A stretch of 64,000 nucleotides of DNA from CAMPKL01 sp963817465 (GCA_963817465.1 CAWFOP010000018.1:348293-412292); one strand, 5' to 3'. Shown: positions 17,135 to 29,295, counted from the first letter of the stretch. A program made the numbers and translations. The notes: a model not told the origin generated them from the sequence alone.

Positions 17135-18127
17135 TTAGTGGGCGCGGCGCTCGAAGCCCAGGCGGATGGTCGTCGAGCGGGCCAGTTGCGCCCGCTGACC
17201 GCGCTTGAGCGGAAACGGCTTGCCGGGCTTGAGCTCATTGCCGTTGAGGAAGGTGCCGTTGGAGCTGCCCAGGTCGATCAGGAAATAGCGCTTGCCGCGG
17301 CGATGGACTTCGCAGTGGAAACGCGAGATGGAGCGATCGGCGTCATGGATGACCATGTCGTTCTGCTCGCCGCCGTCTTCTTGCACGGCGCCGATCCGCA
17401 ACAGATCTCCATCGAACGGATGCCGCCGGCCGCGCTCGATTCCGGACATGATCTCAATGTACGGATCGCGGCGTCTGACCCAGATGATGGCCCAGACCAG
17501 CGCGAATACAACCACGCAGACGGCGACCACGATCAGAATGACGCGCAGGCGGAAGCGGCTGTCGAGACGCTCCTGAATCATGCCGTCGAGTTGCTGGACG
17601 TCGGGGTCGTTCGGGGCCGCCTCGCGCGCGATAGCGATCTGCTTGTCGGCGGTGTCAAGGTCGTCGGCTAAGAACGCTTCTTCGGCCTTCTTGAAGGCGT
17701 CCCGCCGCTGCATTTCGCTCTGCAGCGATTGCTCGATCGCGGCGTTCTCGGCGGCGCTGGCCTCGGCTTGCTGGTTTTCCTGCTGCTCCATGCGCGCCAG
17801 GGCGTCCTTGCGGCCGTTGTAGGCGACCGAGTTGTTCGGATCGAGCAGCAGAATTTTGGTGTAGATGCGCGCTTGCTCCTCGGGATCGTCCGTCTCGAGG
17901 GCCTCGCGCATCAGGTCCTGGACCTCGGCGTCCTGAACGCGATTCGCTGCTTGCTTTGGATTCTTCGGGAGGCTGTTGAGCTTCTGCGCGCCCGGAATCT
18001 TGTTGAGAGGAATCTTTGGCAGCTTCTGCGCGGCGCTGTCCGCCGCGGCCCCGCACAGGAGGACGGCGGCCGCCAGCACAAACCGGGCCGCGGCTAAGCC
18101 ATGGCTGTGCTGAACGGTGTCGAACAT
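17135..18127 (-). CDS. FHA-domain membrane protein with TPR-like region
   Basis: 330 residues: signal peptide or first helix (about 12-33), a TPR-like helical region with a Gln/Ala-rich coiled coil (about 55-185), a membrane helix (about 195-217, RVILIVVAVCVVVFALVWAIIWV), then a cytosolic FHA domain. The FHA hallmarks are all present: LRIGA, SISRFHCEV and SSNGTFLNG. FHA domains bind phosphothreonine, so this is the natural partner of the kinase at 11842-13662, as Fha1 is of PpkA in Pseudomonas T6SS. It follows clpV by nine bases and ends convergent with the ASH-repeat gene (12-base gap). Confidence 0.87.
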   Translation of the reverse strand: MFDTVQHSHGLAAARFVLAAAVLLCGAAADSAAQKLPKIPLNKIPGAQKLNSLPKNPKQAANRVQDAEVQDLMREALETDDPEEQARIYTKILLLDPNNSVAYNGRKDALARMEQQENQQAEASAAENAAIEQSLQSEMQRRDAFKKAEEAFLADDLDTADKQIAIAREAAPNDPDVQQLDGMIQERLDSRFRLRVILIVVAVCVVVFALVWAIIWVRRRDPYIEIMSGIERGRRHPFDGDLLRIGAVQEDGGEQNDMVIHDADRSISRFHCEVHRRGKRYFLIDLGSSNGTFLNGNELKPGKPFPLKRGQRAQLARSTTIRLGFERRAH

Positions 18128-18136
18128 GCCTTTAGC

Positions 18137-20905
<2,769 letters not shown>

Positions 20906-20935
20906 GTCGTTGGGTCCTTTGCGATATCGTTTGCG

Positions 20936-22747
20936 CTAATCGAGCAAGCGGCGGCGGCGGCGCGGGGGTTCGGCGTCATCGCGCCGGGGTGATTCGGGCG
21001 CGGCTCCGCCCGGTTCTTCCCAGGGCGCCGCCGGGCCTGGCGCCGGAGTGCCGCGCGGGGGCTCGGGATCGGATGAGACGCGGCGGAAGCGCGGTTCCGT
21101 CGGCTGCGCCTCGGTGAGGCGCGACGGCGCGACCCGGCTTTCCCGCCGCGAGCGTCCGTACCCTTCTTGCGGCACGGTGGGCGGCGCGGAAGGCGGCGGA
21201 GCGCTCGGAGGCGGAGGCGGCGACGAAACCCGGCCGGGGGATTGCTGCGAACCCGCAAAGAAGCGGTGACGCTTGAACAGTACGCCGCTGCGGATCGGGT
21301 GATGCGCCGGGATCGCCACGCGCAGGTCGGTGATGGTCGGCACGTCGGGCGCCTCGAAGTCGAACTCGAAATTCCGCTGCTGCTGCGAGCGGCACTCGGC
21401 GGTGATGATCTCCGGTTCGCGGCGGAAGCCCGCGCCTTCGTTGATGTGAATCTCGGCCGTGATCTTCTCGCCGGGCTGGAAGACGGCATTGTCCTCTCCA
21501 GCGAGAATCAGACGGTACTTGTCGCGCCCTTCGAGGCGCAGGTTGGCGAAGTGGATCGTCAGATCGTCTTCGAAACCTTGCATGCGCGAATGCTTGGCCG
21601 CGACCTTGTAGAGCTGCTTGCCGCCCGAGTCGAAGATGAAGTTCATCGCTTCGAGGGTCGGGCTGATGCGGAAGTCCACGTATTTGCCTTCCAGCGCCAG
21701 CTCGAGCCGGTCGAGCGCACGCAGACGTCCTTGCGCCTCGCGAATCTCAAAGCCCAGATCGTCGTGGATCGTCCAGCGGCGGCTGACGCCGAGAAGCTTC
21801 TTTTGCTGCTCGACGAGCGCGATGAATTCGCTCTCGCCGGTCTCGATGAGCTGGTCGTAGTACTGTTTCACCGGAATGCTGAGGTCGAGATAGACGGCCG
21901 CCGAATGAAAGAAACGTCGCAGCGCGCTGAAGAAGTCCTCCGTCGGCTGCAGCGGATCGACCATGTCGTAGAGCGTGCTCTGCAACGACGTGGTCATGCG
22001 TCCGACGAATTGCATGGTCTCGGTGTCGAGCTCGGTCTCGATGCCGCGCTCGCGGAACAGCCCGACGTACTCCTGCATGGCGCGATAAAGCGTCGAATAG
22101 CGCGTGAGCAGACTCTCGGACTCCTCGACCAGCTTGCGCCAGCCGGCGGCGAGCTCGCTGTGGCTGACCATCGACGTGCAGGGCGGGATGTACGACGTGT
22201 CCTTCTCGTAAATGTTGGCCGTCTTGGCCTTACGGATCTTCGCGACGGGCAGGCCATAGGCCGCGTCGTCTGCGTGCAGGCTCAGGGCGACCCCGAATGC
22301 GGACCGCCGGGCGCTCTTCATTTGCGGGTTGGCCTCGTCCTTGACGCCGTCGACCGCACGCTTGACCTGGGGATCGGTGAGCACATAGATTACGGCCTCG
22401 CTCACGCCCTCGAGCTCAGGTTTCGGGAAGCTCCGCCGCACGGGGTGTTCGGGATCGATGTCCACGATCACGCCGCCCTGCGTCAGCCCGCGGCACTGCG
22501 TGACGGCCACGCTCAACTGCTCTTCGTCTTCGTCGACAATCACGATGGGATCATGCTTGACGGCGCCGCGCTCGGATTCAGGCAACCGCGGTCCGCCCCC
22601 GACCACGCCGAACGACGGCGCGGAGTACCGCAACATCCACAACAACGCAGAGTCGAAATAGCGCTCTTGACGCACGAAATGATCGGGCGTCAACAGCATG
22701 CCGTGTTCCCAGTTGACCGACTCTAACTTGATATCTTCAGGATCCAT
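20936..22747 (-). CDS. tssK: T6SS baseplate protein TssK with long C-terminal extension
   Basis: 603 residues. The N-terminal part matches TssK/ImpJ (VNWEHGMLLTPDHFVRQERYFDSALLWMLRYSAPSFG): shoulder domains that trimerise at the baseplate. Usual TssK is about 440-460 residues. Here the region after about 430 carries an extra beta-rich segment (ILAGEDNAVFQPGEKITAEIHI) and a Pro/Arg-rich disordered tail (about 500-603). In canonical systems the TssK C-terminal domain contacts TssL/TssM; those are missing from this locus, which may explain the change. It is followed 24 bases upstream by tssG. Confidence 0.88.
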   Translation of the reverse strand: MDPEDIKLESVNWEHGMLLTPDHFVRQERYFDSALLWMLRYSAPSFGVVGGGPRLPESERGAVKHDPIVIVDEDEEQLSVAVTQCRGLTQGGVIVDIDPEHPVRRSFPKPELEGVSEAVIYVLTDPQVKRAVDGVKDEANPQMKSARRSAFGVALSLHADDAAYGLPVAKIRKAKTANIYEKDTSYIPPCTSMVSHSELAAGWRKLVEESESLLTRYSTLYRAMQEYVGLFRERGIETELDTETMQFVGRMTTSLQSTLYDMVDPLQPTEDFFSALRRFFHSAAVYLDLSIPVKQYYDQLIETGESEFIALVEQQKKLLGVSRRWTIHDDLGFEIREAQGRLRALDRLELALEGKYVDFRISPTLEAMNFIFDSGGKQLYKVAAKHSRMQGFEDDLTIHFANLRLEGRDKYRLILAGEDNAVFQPGEKITAEIHINEGAGFRREPEIITAECRSQQQRNFEFDFEAPDVPTITDLRVAIPAHHPIRSGVLFKRHRFFAGSQQSPGRVSSPPPPPSAPPPSAPPTVPQEGYGRSRRESRVAPSRLTEAQPTEPRFRRVSSDPEPPRGTPAPGPAAPWEEPGGAAPESPRRDDAEPPRRRRRLLD

Positions 22748-22771
22748 GATGGTCTTCCTGCCGCCCTTACC

Positions 22772-23674
22772 TTACGCCACCGCCCCTAGATAGGTGTTCA
22801 AACCCAGGCGCGAGTTTTCTTCCGCAATTCCCAGGCGCGGGGGCTTCGTTGGGTCGAGCACCACCCAGGCGACGCTGCGGCTCTGGTAGCACGGCATCAC
22901 CAGGCGCAACACCGCTTCGAGCATCTCGGGGCGCTTCTGGTCGTAGTCGTAATAGGTTTCCAGCGGCGTGGGGCCGATATGCACGCGCAGCTCGCCCAAG
23001 TCTTCGATGCGGTCGCCGGCGACTGCGTCGATGCCCAGACGCGACGCCTTGGCGCCAAGCGCCGAGCGCAGCCGCTCGGGTATCGGCCGCACGCCGGGCC
23101 TGCGTTCCAGGTGATGCAACGGCAGCCCGAGGATCGTCTCCAGAGCCGTCCCAATGCCCTGCTCCGTCGCGGCGTTGCGGGCCAAGTACGGCAAGAGCAC
23201 GGCCAACGAATACCAATTCTCAGTCGGCCACCTATCGGGGTCGAAGCCGAACAGCCGCATCCATCGAGCGCAGGCCGCGCGATTGTCCGGGCGCACATCG
23301 AACAGTCGTGCGCCTTCGCGCACCCAGTGGATGGCCTTCTGCAACGGGTCGTCGAAGACGCGCACGACGTCGTCGACGCCGGGCTCGGCTTCGGTGCCGC
23401 GATGCCACATGCCGACCGGGAGATGCTCGAAGTAGCCGAGTCCCGCGACCCACAGCTCGACCTTGGTCGCGCCGTCGATGATCGCGCCGGCTTCAGGCCT
23501 CTGCCGCACGACCCAACGGTCGGGAGCCCCCAGGCCCGCCATCCGCACCGTCACGCGGGAGGCCGCCAGGCCGTTCTTCTCGAGGATGTCGAGCGCCGAG
23601 TCGACCGTGTGGTGAAAGCCGTAGAAGCTCTGCGAAAACTGCGGCATCGCGCGCGGCTGCGTCGCCGCCGTCAT
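22772..23674 (-). CDS. tssG: T6SS baseplate protein TssG
   Basis: 300 residues of the TssG/ImpH family: LPYLARNAATEQGIGTALETILGLPLHHLERRPG and LGELRVHIGPTPLETYYDYDQ are recognisable. With TssF, TssE and TssK it builds the wedge of the phage-like baseplate. The start overlaps the tssF stop by four bases, so translation is coupled. Slightly shorter than most family members. No membrane segments. Confidence 0.85.
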   Translation of the reverse strand: MTAATQPRAMPQFSQSFYGFHHTVDSALDILEKNGLAASRVTVRMAGLGAPDRWVVRQRPEAGAIIDGATKVELWVAGLGYFEHLPVGMWHRGTEAEPGVDDVVRVFDDPLQKAIHWVREGARLFDVRPDNRAACARWMRLFGFDPDRWPTENWYSLAVLLPYLARNAATEQGIGTALETILGLPLHHLERRPGVRPIPERLRSALGAKASRLGIDAVAGDRIEDLGELRVHIGPTPLETYYDYDQKRPEMLEAVLRLVMPCYQSRSVAWVVLDPTKPPRLGIAEENSRLGLNTYLGAVA

Positions 23675-25392
23675 GACCAGACCGCCTCGAGCCGCAGATG
23701 CGAGTCGACGATCATGAGGCTCTCGAGGCGCCGCTCGAGCTCCTGGCTCAGAATGCGCAGCTCTTCGTCCGGATCGGTGAAGGCGTCTTTGTCGAATTCA
23801 CAGCGCACGCGGTGGATGCGGTGCAGCGCGCCGGTCTCGCCGCGCTCCAGACCCAACTCGGTCGACACGCTGCGGATGCGTGAATCGTAGGCCTTGGCGG
23901 CGGCGATCATGTCGGCGTCGGTGATGATGCGGTTGCGATTCAGCAGCGCGGCCGCGAAGCGCCGTTGCGCCGACTCGAAGGTCTCGCCGTCCGACCCGCC
24001 CGCGGCCGAGGTCGGGTTGATCACGCGCACCGCCGGCGCCGAGCCTTGCTTGAGGAATGATTGGATCTTGCCGGGTCCGACGCGATTTCCGGCTTTGCCG
24101 GAGGTCAGCCACAGCCGCAGGTTCGCGTACGAATCCGTGGAGCCGTCGGCGTGCCGGGCGGGCTCGAGATGAATGCGTCCGTTCTGGATGGCGTAGCGGC
24201 CCAGCCCCTCCTCGGTGGAAGGATGAAACTGCGGCGCGTAGGCGTGACGGCCCTCGCCGAAAACCGACAGCGGCGCCACGAGCAGCTTCTCGGCGCCGGC
24301 CTCGCGACTGATCGGAATCGTCACGCCGTGCTCGCCGAACCGAATCGTCTCGTTGAAGCATTCCGCGTTCGACGCCGTGACGGCGTTGAGCGTGATATTG
24401 AGGATGGCCTCGTCGAGCGGCGGCGCGTCGGGCCCCATCGAGATGCGCAGCCAGGCGCGCGGCTGCTCGAGAAGGCGCGGCCCTTCGGTTCCCAGGATCG
24501 AGCGCAGCGCCTTGTCCATCGCGCGCGGCTGCCGGCATAGAAAACGACGCTCGGGCGGCGCGCTGGGGAAGATCAAGACACGCCCGGCGTAGTAGCCGTC
24601 GGGCAGCTCCGGAGTTTCGGCCGCGCCGGAGTCTTCGATCGGCGAATCCGCCGGCGCCGGCTCGTCAGCGGCGTCCTTGATGATCCACTCCAAGCGCCGG
24701 ACGCCGGCGTTGCGGCGCTGCGGACGTAGGATCCCGGCGGCGCTAAAGTCTCCATCGGGACCCGCCAGGCACCAGGGCTCATTGCGCAGGGCGCGGGCGA
24801 CCGGATCGGCGTCCGGCCCCAAGTCGAAGAAGAAGCCCTGCCCGGAAAGGTGCGTATCGGGCAAGTTCTCGATCGCCAGAAACAGCGCCGGATAGGCTCC
24901 TAGACCCGCGCGCACGGGTTCGAGCGACGGTCGCGCCGCCTGTATCGGCTCGGACGGATCCACGCCGCTGAGCAACCGCAGCATGCCGTCCTGATAGGCC
25001 AGGGCGACCGCGATGCGGGCGTCGGAGGGCGAAATCGCGGCGTCGGTCGTGAAAGTCAGCCTTTCGCCGGATTCGGTCTCCCCGAGCAGCTCGGCCCCAG
25101 CGGGTATGCGGGCCGATTGTCCGGACTTAGGCAGAAACCGCACGACCGTCTGCGCCGAACGCGGCCTGCGGCGATCGACGCCCAACCCTTCGATCAACTC
25201 ATCGAGCAGGGCTGTGCGGATGCGGCCGGTTTCCGAGTAGAGCGCTTCGAGCTCGACGGCGAACGTGCGGAACAAAACCGCCAAGACCGGGTCGGTGGTC
25301 TCCGATGAAATCCCGAATTCCTTCAGGCGGTCACGGAAGTCCTGCCGCAGTTTGCGGTCGATCTCCACTGCGCTGGGAAGGTCGTAGGCCAT
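23671..25392 (-). CDS. tssF: T6SS baseplate protein TssF
   Basis: 573 residues, TssF/ImpG/VasA family. The N-terminus is typical (LRQDFRDRLKEFGISSETTDPVLAVLFRTFAVELEALYSE), with later VRFLPKSGQSARIPAGAELLG and TFTTDAAISPS. TssF forms the wedge with TssG in a 2:1 ratio. The 5' end lies seven bases after the tssE stop; the 3' end overlaps tssG. Frame intact, ordinary length. Confidence 0.88.
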   Translation of the reverse strand: MAYDLPSAVEIDRKLRQDFRDRLKEFGISSETTDPVLAVLFRTFAVELEALYSETGRIRTALLDELIEGLGVDRRRPRSAQTVVRFLPKSGQSARIPAGAELLGETESGERLTFTTDAAISPSDARIAVALAYQDGMLRLLSGVDPSEPIQAARPSLEPVRAGLGAYPALFLAIENLPDTHLSGQGFFFDLGPDADPVARALRNEPWCLAGPDGDFSAAGILRPQRRNAGVRRLEWIIKDAADEPAPADSPIEDSGAAETPELPDGYYAGRVLIFPSAPPERRFLCRQPRAMDKALRSILGTEGPRLLEQPRAWLRISMGPDAPPLDEAILNITLNAVTASNAECFNETIRFGEHGVTIPISREAGAEKLLVAPLSVFGEGRHAYAPQFHPSTEEGLGRYAIQNGRIHLEPARHADGSTDSYANLRLWLTSGKAGNRVGPGKIQSFLKQGSAPAVRVINPTSAAGGSDGETFESAQRRFAAALLNRNRIITDADMIAAAKAYDSRIRSVSTELGLERGETGALHRIHRVRCEFDKDAFTDPDEELRILSQELERRLESLMIVDSHLRLEAVWS

Positions 25393-25399
25393 GGGGGGC

Positions 25400-25750
25400 T
25401 CAGAATCCCAAACGCACCGTCTCGCCGCTGTCGTCGGTGGCGGCGATCGTCACGACATAGGACTGTGTTTCTTGGTCGGGGGTGGTTTCCGCGGTGATCT
25501 CCGCGACACGATAGCGTGTGATTCCCAAATCTTCAAAAGCCTGATTGATTTCTCGGCGCGCCAGCTCCGGCAAATCGCGGGAGCTGCGCGCCCCTTCAAA
25601 AAGATCGCGGACGCCGAAATGCTTCGACCCCTTCCAGCTTCCATGCGGCGTGCGGGCGATGACGCGCAGCACTTGCATGACAGCCTCGACCTCGGTGCAC
25701 TTGGCCAAGAAGCTGTTTTCGAGCCGGAGGGGGAAAGCGACAAAAGCCAT
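25400..25750 (-). CDS. tssE: T6SS baseplate gp25-like protein TssE
   Basis: 116 residues, gp25/W lysozyme-like wedge protein that couples baseplate to sheath. The family signature GVRDLFEGARSSRDLPELARREINQAFEDLGITRYRV is present in pieces (about 45-82). Usual TssE is 130-170 residues, so this is a short version. The order tssE-tssF-tssG with tight spacing matches many T6SS operons. A 74-base gap separates it from hcp. Confidence 0.78.
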   Translation of the reverse strand: MAFVAFPLRLENSFLAKCTEVEAVMQVLRVIARTPHGSWKGSKHFGVRDLFEGARSSRDLPELARREINQAFEDLGITRYRVAEITAETTPDQETQSYVVTIAATDDSGETVRLGF

Positions 25751-25824
25751 CGGAAAAATCGGGCGGCGGAGCCCCGCGGGGGCTCCGCCCTAAGTTGAGA
25801 ACGGAACTCGTCGAGTCGAGAAAC

Positions 25825-26283
25825 TTAGTTGCTCATCGAGACTTCTGAGAAGTTCTTCTGGTTCATGACGAGCTCGAACTTGAGAACCAGGGCGTCCTGG
25901 ATCTCCCAGCCCGACATCATCGCTCCTTCGGAACCGGGCGCGGCCGAGGTCTGCTTGGTTTGGGTGTTGAACTCGCTGATCCAGGCGTTGCCGTTGTAGG
26001 CGCAGAAAACGTCGTCCTGGTTCTCGTCCTTCCACAGCTCGATCTTGAGCGGTTTGATCTTGTCGTTGGTCACGACATTGGAGTGCGTGAACAGCTTCTC
26101 CAGCATCGAGTAGGGCATATTCGTGTCGTCGTGCAGGTCGGCGACAATCGTGATTTCGGAGCGCAGGCTGCCCTGCACGGGCATCTGGGCGGCGTCCTTC
26201 ATCGTCGAGAACTTGATGTCGACTGAGATGGCGGTGAATGCGTCGCCGTCGAAAGTGATGGTGCCTTTGGTAACGTTGGCCAT
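25825..26283 (-). CDS. hcp: T6SS tube protein Hcp (TssD), copy 1
   Basis: 152 residues. The Hcp-like beta-barrel subunit stacks as hexamers to form the expelled inner tube. Indicative stretches are DGDAFTAISVDIKFSTMKDAAQMPVQGSLRSEITIVADLHD and ITFVLVMNQKNFSEV-like C-terminus. It belongs to a variant group closer to Bacteroidetes- or phage-type tubes than to Proteobacterial Hcp, judging by length and motifs. Followed by a second, related copy 69 bases upstream. Confidence 0.82.
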   Translation of the reverse strand: MANVTKGTITFDGDAFTAISVDIKFSTMKDAAQMPVQGSLRSEITIVADLHDDTNMPYSMLEKLFTHSNVVTNDKIKPLKIELWKDENQDDVFCAYNGNAWISEFNTQTKQTSAAPGSEGAMMSGWEIQDALVLKFELVMNQKNFSEVSMSN

Positions 26284-26352
26284 GGTGTTTTTTTTCTCCT
26301 CGCTGAGGATCGCGTCCTCACTCTAGTAAGCGATTCCGGTCAAGAAACTCCC

Positions 26353-26811
26353 TCAATTCCCGGTCACAATATTGATTCCGTGCTCCGCATCGACAATCGG
26401 CTCCAGCCGCATGAAGAAGACATGGTTGACGGCGGTCTTCGCCTCACTTACACGTACCGCGTCCGACGGGATGATCGAGCCGAAGCTGGCCTCCGCCATC
26501 CAGGCGTCGAAAGAAAACGTGATGATGGCGTTCTGCTGGTTCTCGTCCTGCCACAGCTCGACCTTCGCTTCGCCCTTGGAGTCCGCCGACGACACGGAGA
26601 CGCAAGCCTGAATGAACTTGGACAACATCTCGTACGGCATGTTCGCGGTGTCGTGCATATCGGCGTAGAACCGGAAGTCCGCGAACGGCCGCCCCGCGAG
26701 GGGAGGGAAACCCGGATCCAGCTTCACTGGGTGCTTCAAGCCGAAATGAACCGCGAAGGCGTCGAACTTAAAACCAAGGAAGGTAACGGTGCAGCCTTTG
26801 GGGGTAGCCAT
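26353..26811 (-). CDS. T6SS tube-like protein Hcp (TssD), copy 2
   Basis: 152 residues, same length as copy 1. FADFRFYADMHDTANMPYEMLSKF parallels EITIVADLHDDTNMPYSMLEKLF of copy 1, and VELWQDENQQNAIITFSFDAWMAEA parallels the matching region there. Start chosen at ATG 26811 (MATPKGCTV); an upstream Met adds 13 residues with no support. Two tube genes suggest a cap/initiator plus main tube or two tube types. It starts four bases after the next gene's stop. Confidence 0.75.
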   Translation of the reverse strand: MATPKGCTVTFLGFKFDAFAVHFGLKHPVKLDPGFPPLAGRPFADFRFYADMHDTANMPYEMLSKFIQACVSVSSADSKGEAKVELWQDENQQNAIITFSFDAWMAEASFGSIIPSDAVRVSEAKTAVNHVFFMRLEPIVDAEHGINIVTGN

Positions 26812-26815
26812 CTGA

Positions 26816-27214
26816 TCAGCCTCCTTCGCCTTTCCCAAACAGCGCCGCAAGCTTGCCCAGCAGGCCCCTGGCGGGCGGCTTTTCGGCCGCGGCCGTCAGC
26901 GGGGCGGACTGCGGCTGCGGCGCGGCCGGAGCAGCGTCCGCCGGCGGAGACGCCCCCGGCTTGGGCGCCTTTTCGAACGGCACGCCGCCGCCGACCCGAA
27001 TATTGATCCCGGCCTTGCCGCCCGCCCGCACAAACTGCGGCCGCGAAGCCGCCGAGCTCCTGACGCCGAGTTGCAAGGACCGACGCCCTCCGCGCGCGTT
27101 CTCGCCGGGGTCGGCGCCGGCCTCCCAACCTTCGCTGTTGGCCAGACGCTTCTCGTCCTCGGCGGCGCGCGCGGCGTTGTTGTCTCGAAACTGATCGCGC
27201 CAATGTTTCGCCAT
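26816..27214 (-). CDS. Small hypothetical protein in the tss operon
   Basis: 132 residues, not recognised. N-terminal third is charged (MAKHWRDQFRDNNAARAAEDEKRLAN), followed by a Gly/Pro/Ala-rich linker and a short hydrophobic C-terminal helix (ARGLLGKLAALFGKGEGG). It lies between tssC and the second hcp with short gaps, so it is co-transcribed. Likely an accessory of tube or sheath; composition suggests low complexity rather than an enzyme. Confidence 0.55.
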   Translation of the reverse strand: MAKHWRDQFRDNNAARAAEDEKRLANSEGWEAGADPGENARGGRRSLQLGVRSSAASRPQFVRAGGKAGINIRVGGGVPFEKAPKPGASPPADAAPAAPQPQSAPLTAAAEKPPARGLLGKLAALFGKGEGG

Positions 27215-27291
27215 CCCGGCTCCCGTTTCTCTGTGCGATCGCGCGAAGGGCCGCGAGCCGAGACGGCTCGCGGCCCGCGCGCTCTCAAGAT

Positions 27292-28635
27292 TTAGTTCTT
27301 CGATTCGCCCGTCGGCTCAAAGTCCGGCGTGTCGATCTTGAGCACGAAGGTCTCGCCCGGGCCGGTCGGCATCACGTTCATGTTGATGTCGCAGATACCC
27401 TGCATGCGCTTGTTCGAGTCCTTGTCGACGAACAGCTCATAGCCGAGAATCGTACCCTCGCGAACCTGCTCGTCGAGCAACCGCCGCAGGGGCTTCTCGA
27501 TCTGTTCGTCCATGAAGTTGCGGGTGAGCGTCTGGCCCGCCACCTGCAATAAGTAGTGCCGGCAACAGCGTTCGAGGTACCGCAAGATGCGATACGACGT
27601 GAAAAACTTCAGCACGCCGTAGGGATCTTCCGCCTGCGTGCGGCAGCCGAAGAAGCAAAGATGGTTGTCGGCGTCGCGGATGATCGGGATCAATTGCCGC
27701 TCCATCGACATGTGCTCCATTTCGGAGATCAACGGCTCGACGCGGCACTTTTCGACGCCCGAAATCTGCCCGAAGCGGGAACCCACGGGGCCTTGGGCGA
27801 TGCCGGCGCCGTCGTCCGCGCGCGCCACCGCGCCCGCGAACACGAGCGAGGGCGGCCCCCACAGACCGTCGGTCTGGTTGCCCTTCTTGTCCTTCTCGAA
27901 CCAGTGCGCCTGGCGCAACTGGAGATAGCCGGCTAGAACGACATCCGCCGCGGCGCGATCCTCGGGCCGCTTCATGAATTCGTACTTGCCGCCCGGCAAG
28001 AACTGGCGCTCGATGTTCTTGAATGACGTCTCGTCATCGAGGTCGGACACCAGCAGCATGCCGTAGGCGTTGGCGATGTCTTCGAACTTCTCACGAACCG
28101 TTTGCTTGACCGCGCCCGGAATGACGAGGTTGCAGATGTCGTCGCGGAAGTTGAAGTTGTCATTGCGGTTGCGCACGAAGCTCTCGACCGCCGCCACGCC
28201 CATGGCGAACACATCCTGCATCTGGCTGGCGTCGCCGTTGAAGCAGAACAGTTGTACCGGCTTGCGCACCTTGCCGTCGGGCACCTTGCAGTTCTCGAAG
28301 AACAGCATCAGCTCGCGGTAGCTGCGCTCGATCGGGCGAATCTGTTCGAAGATCTGCACCAAGAGCTGGTCGCGCGTCGCCTCGGCTTCATCGATCTGCG
28401 CTTGGATCTTCTGAATCGTCGTTTGGAAGTCGTCTTCCTCACTCAGCAACGCCTCGAAGTCCAGCAATTGGCGCACGAACTCGTTCGCCGACTGCGCGGT
28501 GAAGATGCTCGAGACGTCGTTCGAGGTGTCGATCAGCCCGGGGTGCAGGTCGGCGAAGATGTCCGCCAAGACCGCCTTTGCAGGGCTCTCGCCAAGAATT
28601 TCCTCAGTCGTCTTTGTTTCAACGGCTTCAGCCAT
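27292..28635 (-). CDS. tssC: T6SS sheath large subunit TssC
   Basis: 447 residues, TssC/VipB. Features include ANEFVRQLLDFEALLSEEDDFQ, LMLFFENCKVPDGKVRKPVQLFC and GGPP-like GLWGPPSLVFAGAV; the C-terminal half has EMEHMSMERQLIPIIRDADNHLCFFGCRTQ and LEVRDKDS-type end (YELFVDKDSNKRMQG). TssC polymerises with TssB into the contractile sheath. tssB lies 29 bases upstream. Standard length, intact frame. Confidence 0.9.
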   Translation of the reverse strand: MAEAVETKTTEEILGESPAKAVLADIFADLHPGLIDTSNDVSSIFTAQSANEFVRQLLDFEALLSEEDDFQTTIQKIQAQIDEAEATRDQLLVQIFEQIRPIERSYRELMLFFENCKVPDGKVRKPVQLFCFNGDASQMQDVFAMGVAAVESFVRNRNDNFNFRDDICNLVIPGAVKQTVREKFEDIANAYGMLLVSDLDDETSFKNIERQFLPGGKYEFMKRPEDRAAADVVLAGYLQLRQAHWFEKDKKGNQTDGLWGPPSLVFAGAVARADDGAGIAQGPVGSRFGQISGVEKCRVEPLISEMEHMSMERQLIPIIRDADNHLCFFGCRTQAEDPYGVLKFFTSYRILRYLERCCRHYLLQVAGQTLTRNFMDEQIEKPLRRLLDEQVREGTILGYELFVDKDSNKRMQGICDINMNVMPTGPGETFVLKIDTPDFEPTGESKN

Positions 28636-28663
28636 GTGTCATTCTCCTCGTTCGTTCTCGGCG

Positions 28664-29170
28664 TTACTTCTTGGCGACCTTATTGAGCTCTTCCTTGAGC
28701 CGGCCCAGCGCGGAGATGATCTCCTTGCGCTGTCCGGGGTTGCTCCACGCGCGACGCACGGCGGGCAAGCGCCAGCGGTCTTTCAAGCGATAGAGCAAGT
28801 CGATTTTGTCCTTCAAGTCGGCGATGTCGTTCTGCAGCACTTCGACGTGCTCGTCGCCGAACTCGTCGGTGGTGCGGATCTCCTGGCGCTTTTGCAAGTT
28901 CTCCGGCGTGAAGTCCTTGACATTGCGGAAGCGCAGATCGGCCTTGAATTCCGTCTCTTCCTTGCCGGCGTAGCCCTTGAACTTGAGATCCGGCTTGAAC
29001 TTTTGAAACGCGTCGTTGACGGATTCGACTTCCGTCGGCGCCTCGTCTTCCGCCCCAAGCTCTTGCCCGACGCGTTCGAGCGTCATCGGCATCATGACGG
29101 CGGCCGTCGAGGTTGGAACCTTGCGAACGGCGGGGGTGATTCCCTTGCGAATGACTTTGACTAGCGGCAT
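28664..29170 (-). CDS. tssB: T6SS sheath small subunit TssB
   Basis: 168 residues, TssB/VipA. The conserved block DLRFRNVKDFTPENL and RLKDRW are typical (about 75-120). TssB and TssC form the sheath that contracts to fire the tube; ClpV recognises TssB/TssC afterwards. ATG 29170 has a good ribosome site (GAGGAAG 5 bases before it). First gene of the structural run tssB-tssC-...-clpV. Confidence 0.88.
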   Translation of the reverse strand: MPLVKVIRKGITPAVRKVPTSTAAVMMPMTLERVGQELGAEDEAPTEVESVNDAFQKFKPDLKFKGYAGKEETEFKADLRFRNVKDFTPENLQKRQEIRTTDEFGDEHVEVLQNDIADLKDKIDLLYRLKDRWRLPAVRRAWSNPGQRKEIISALGRLKEELNKVAKK

Positions 29171-29295
29171 TTATCTTCCTCGGAAGGCCGCGCCGACCAG
29201 GGACGGGCGTACGGCCTCAAATCAAAAAGGTTAAACAGTTGTGCGGCCTAGTTTACATCGGCTGTATTGCTTAGCTGCACACAAAACTTGGCTCA
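29171..29295 (-). promoter_or_regulatory. AT-richer gap before tssB, probable promoter of the tss structural run
   Basis: 125 bases between the vWA stop and tssB, clearly AT-richer than its surroundings (TTAAACCTTTTTG-like runs on the minus strand). No sigma70 pair with good spacing stands out, and no sigma54 -24/-12 site. I infer a promoter from position and composition only. Confidence 0.35.
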
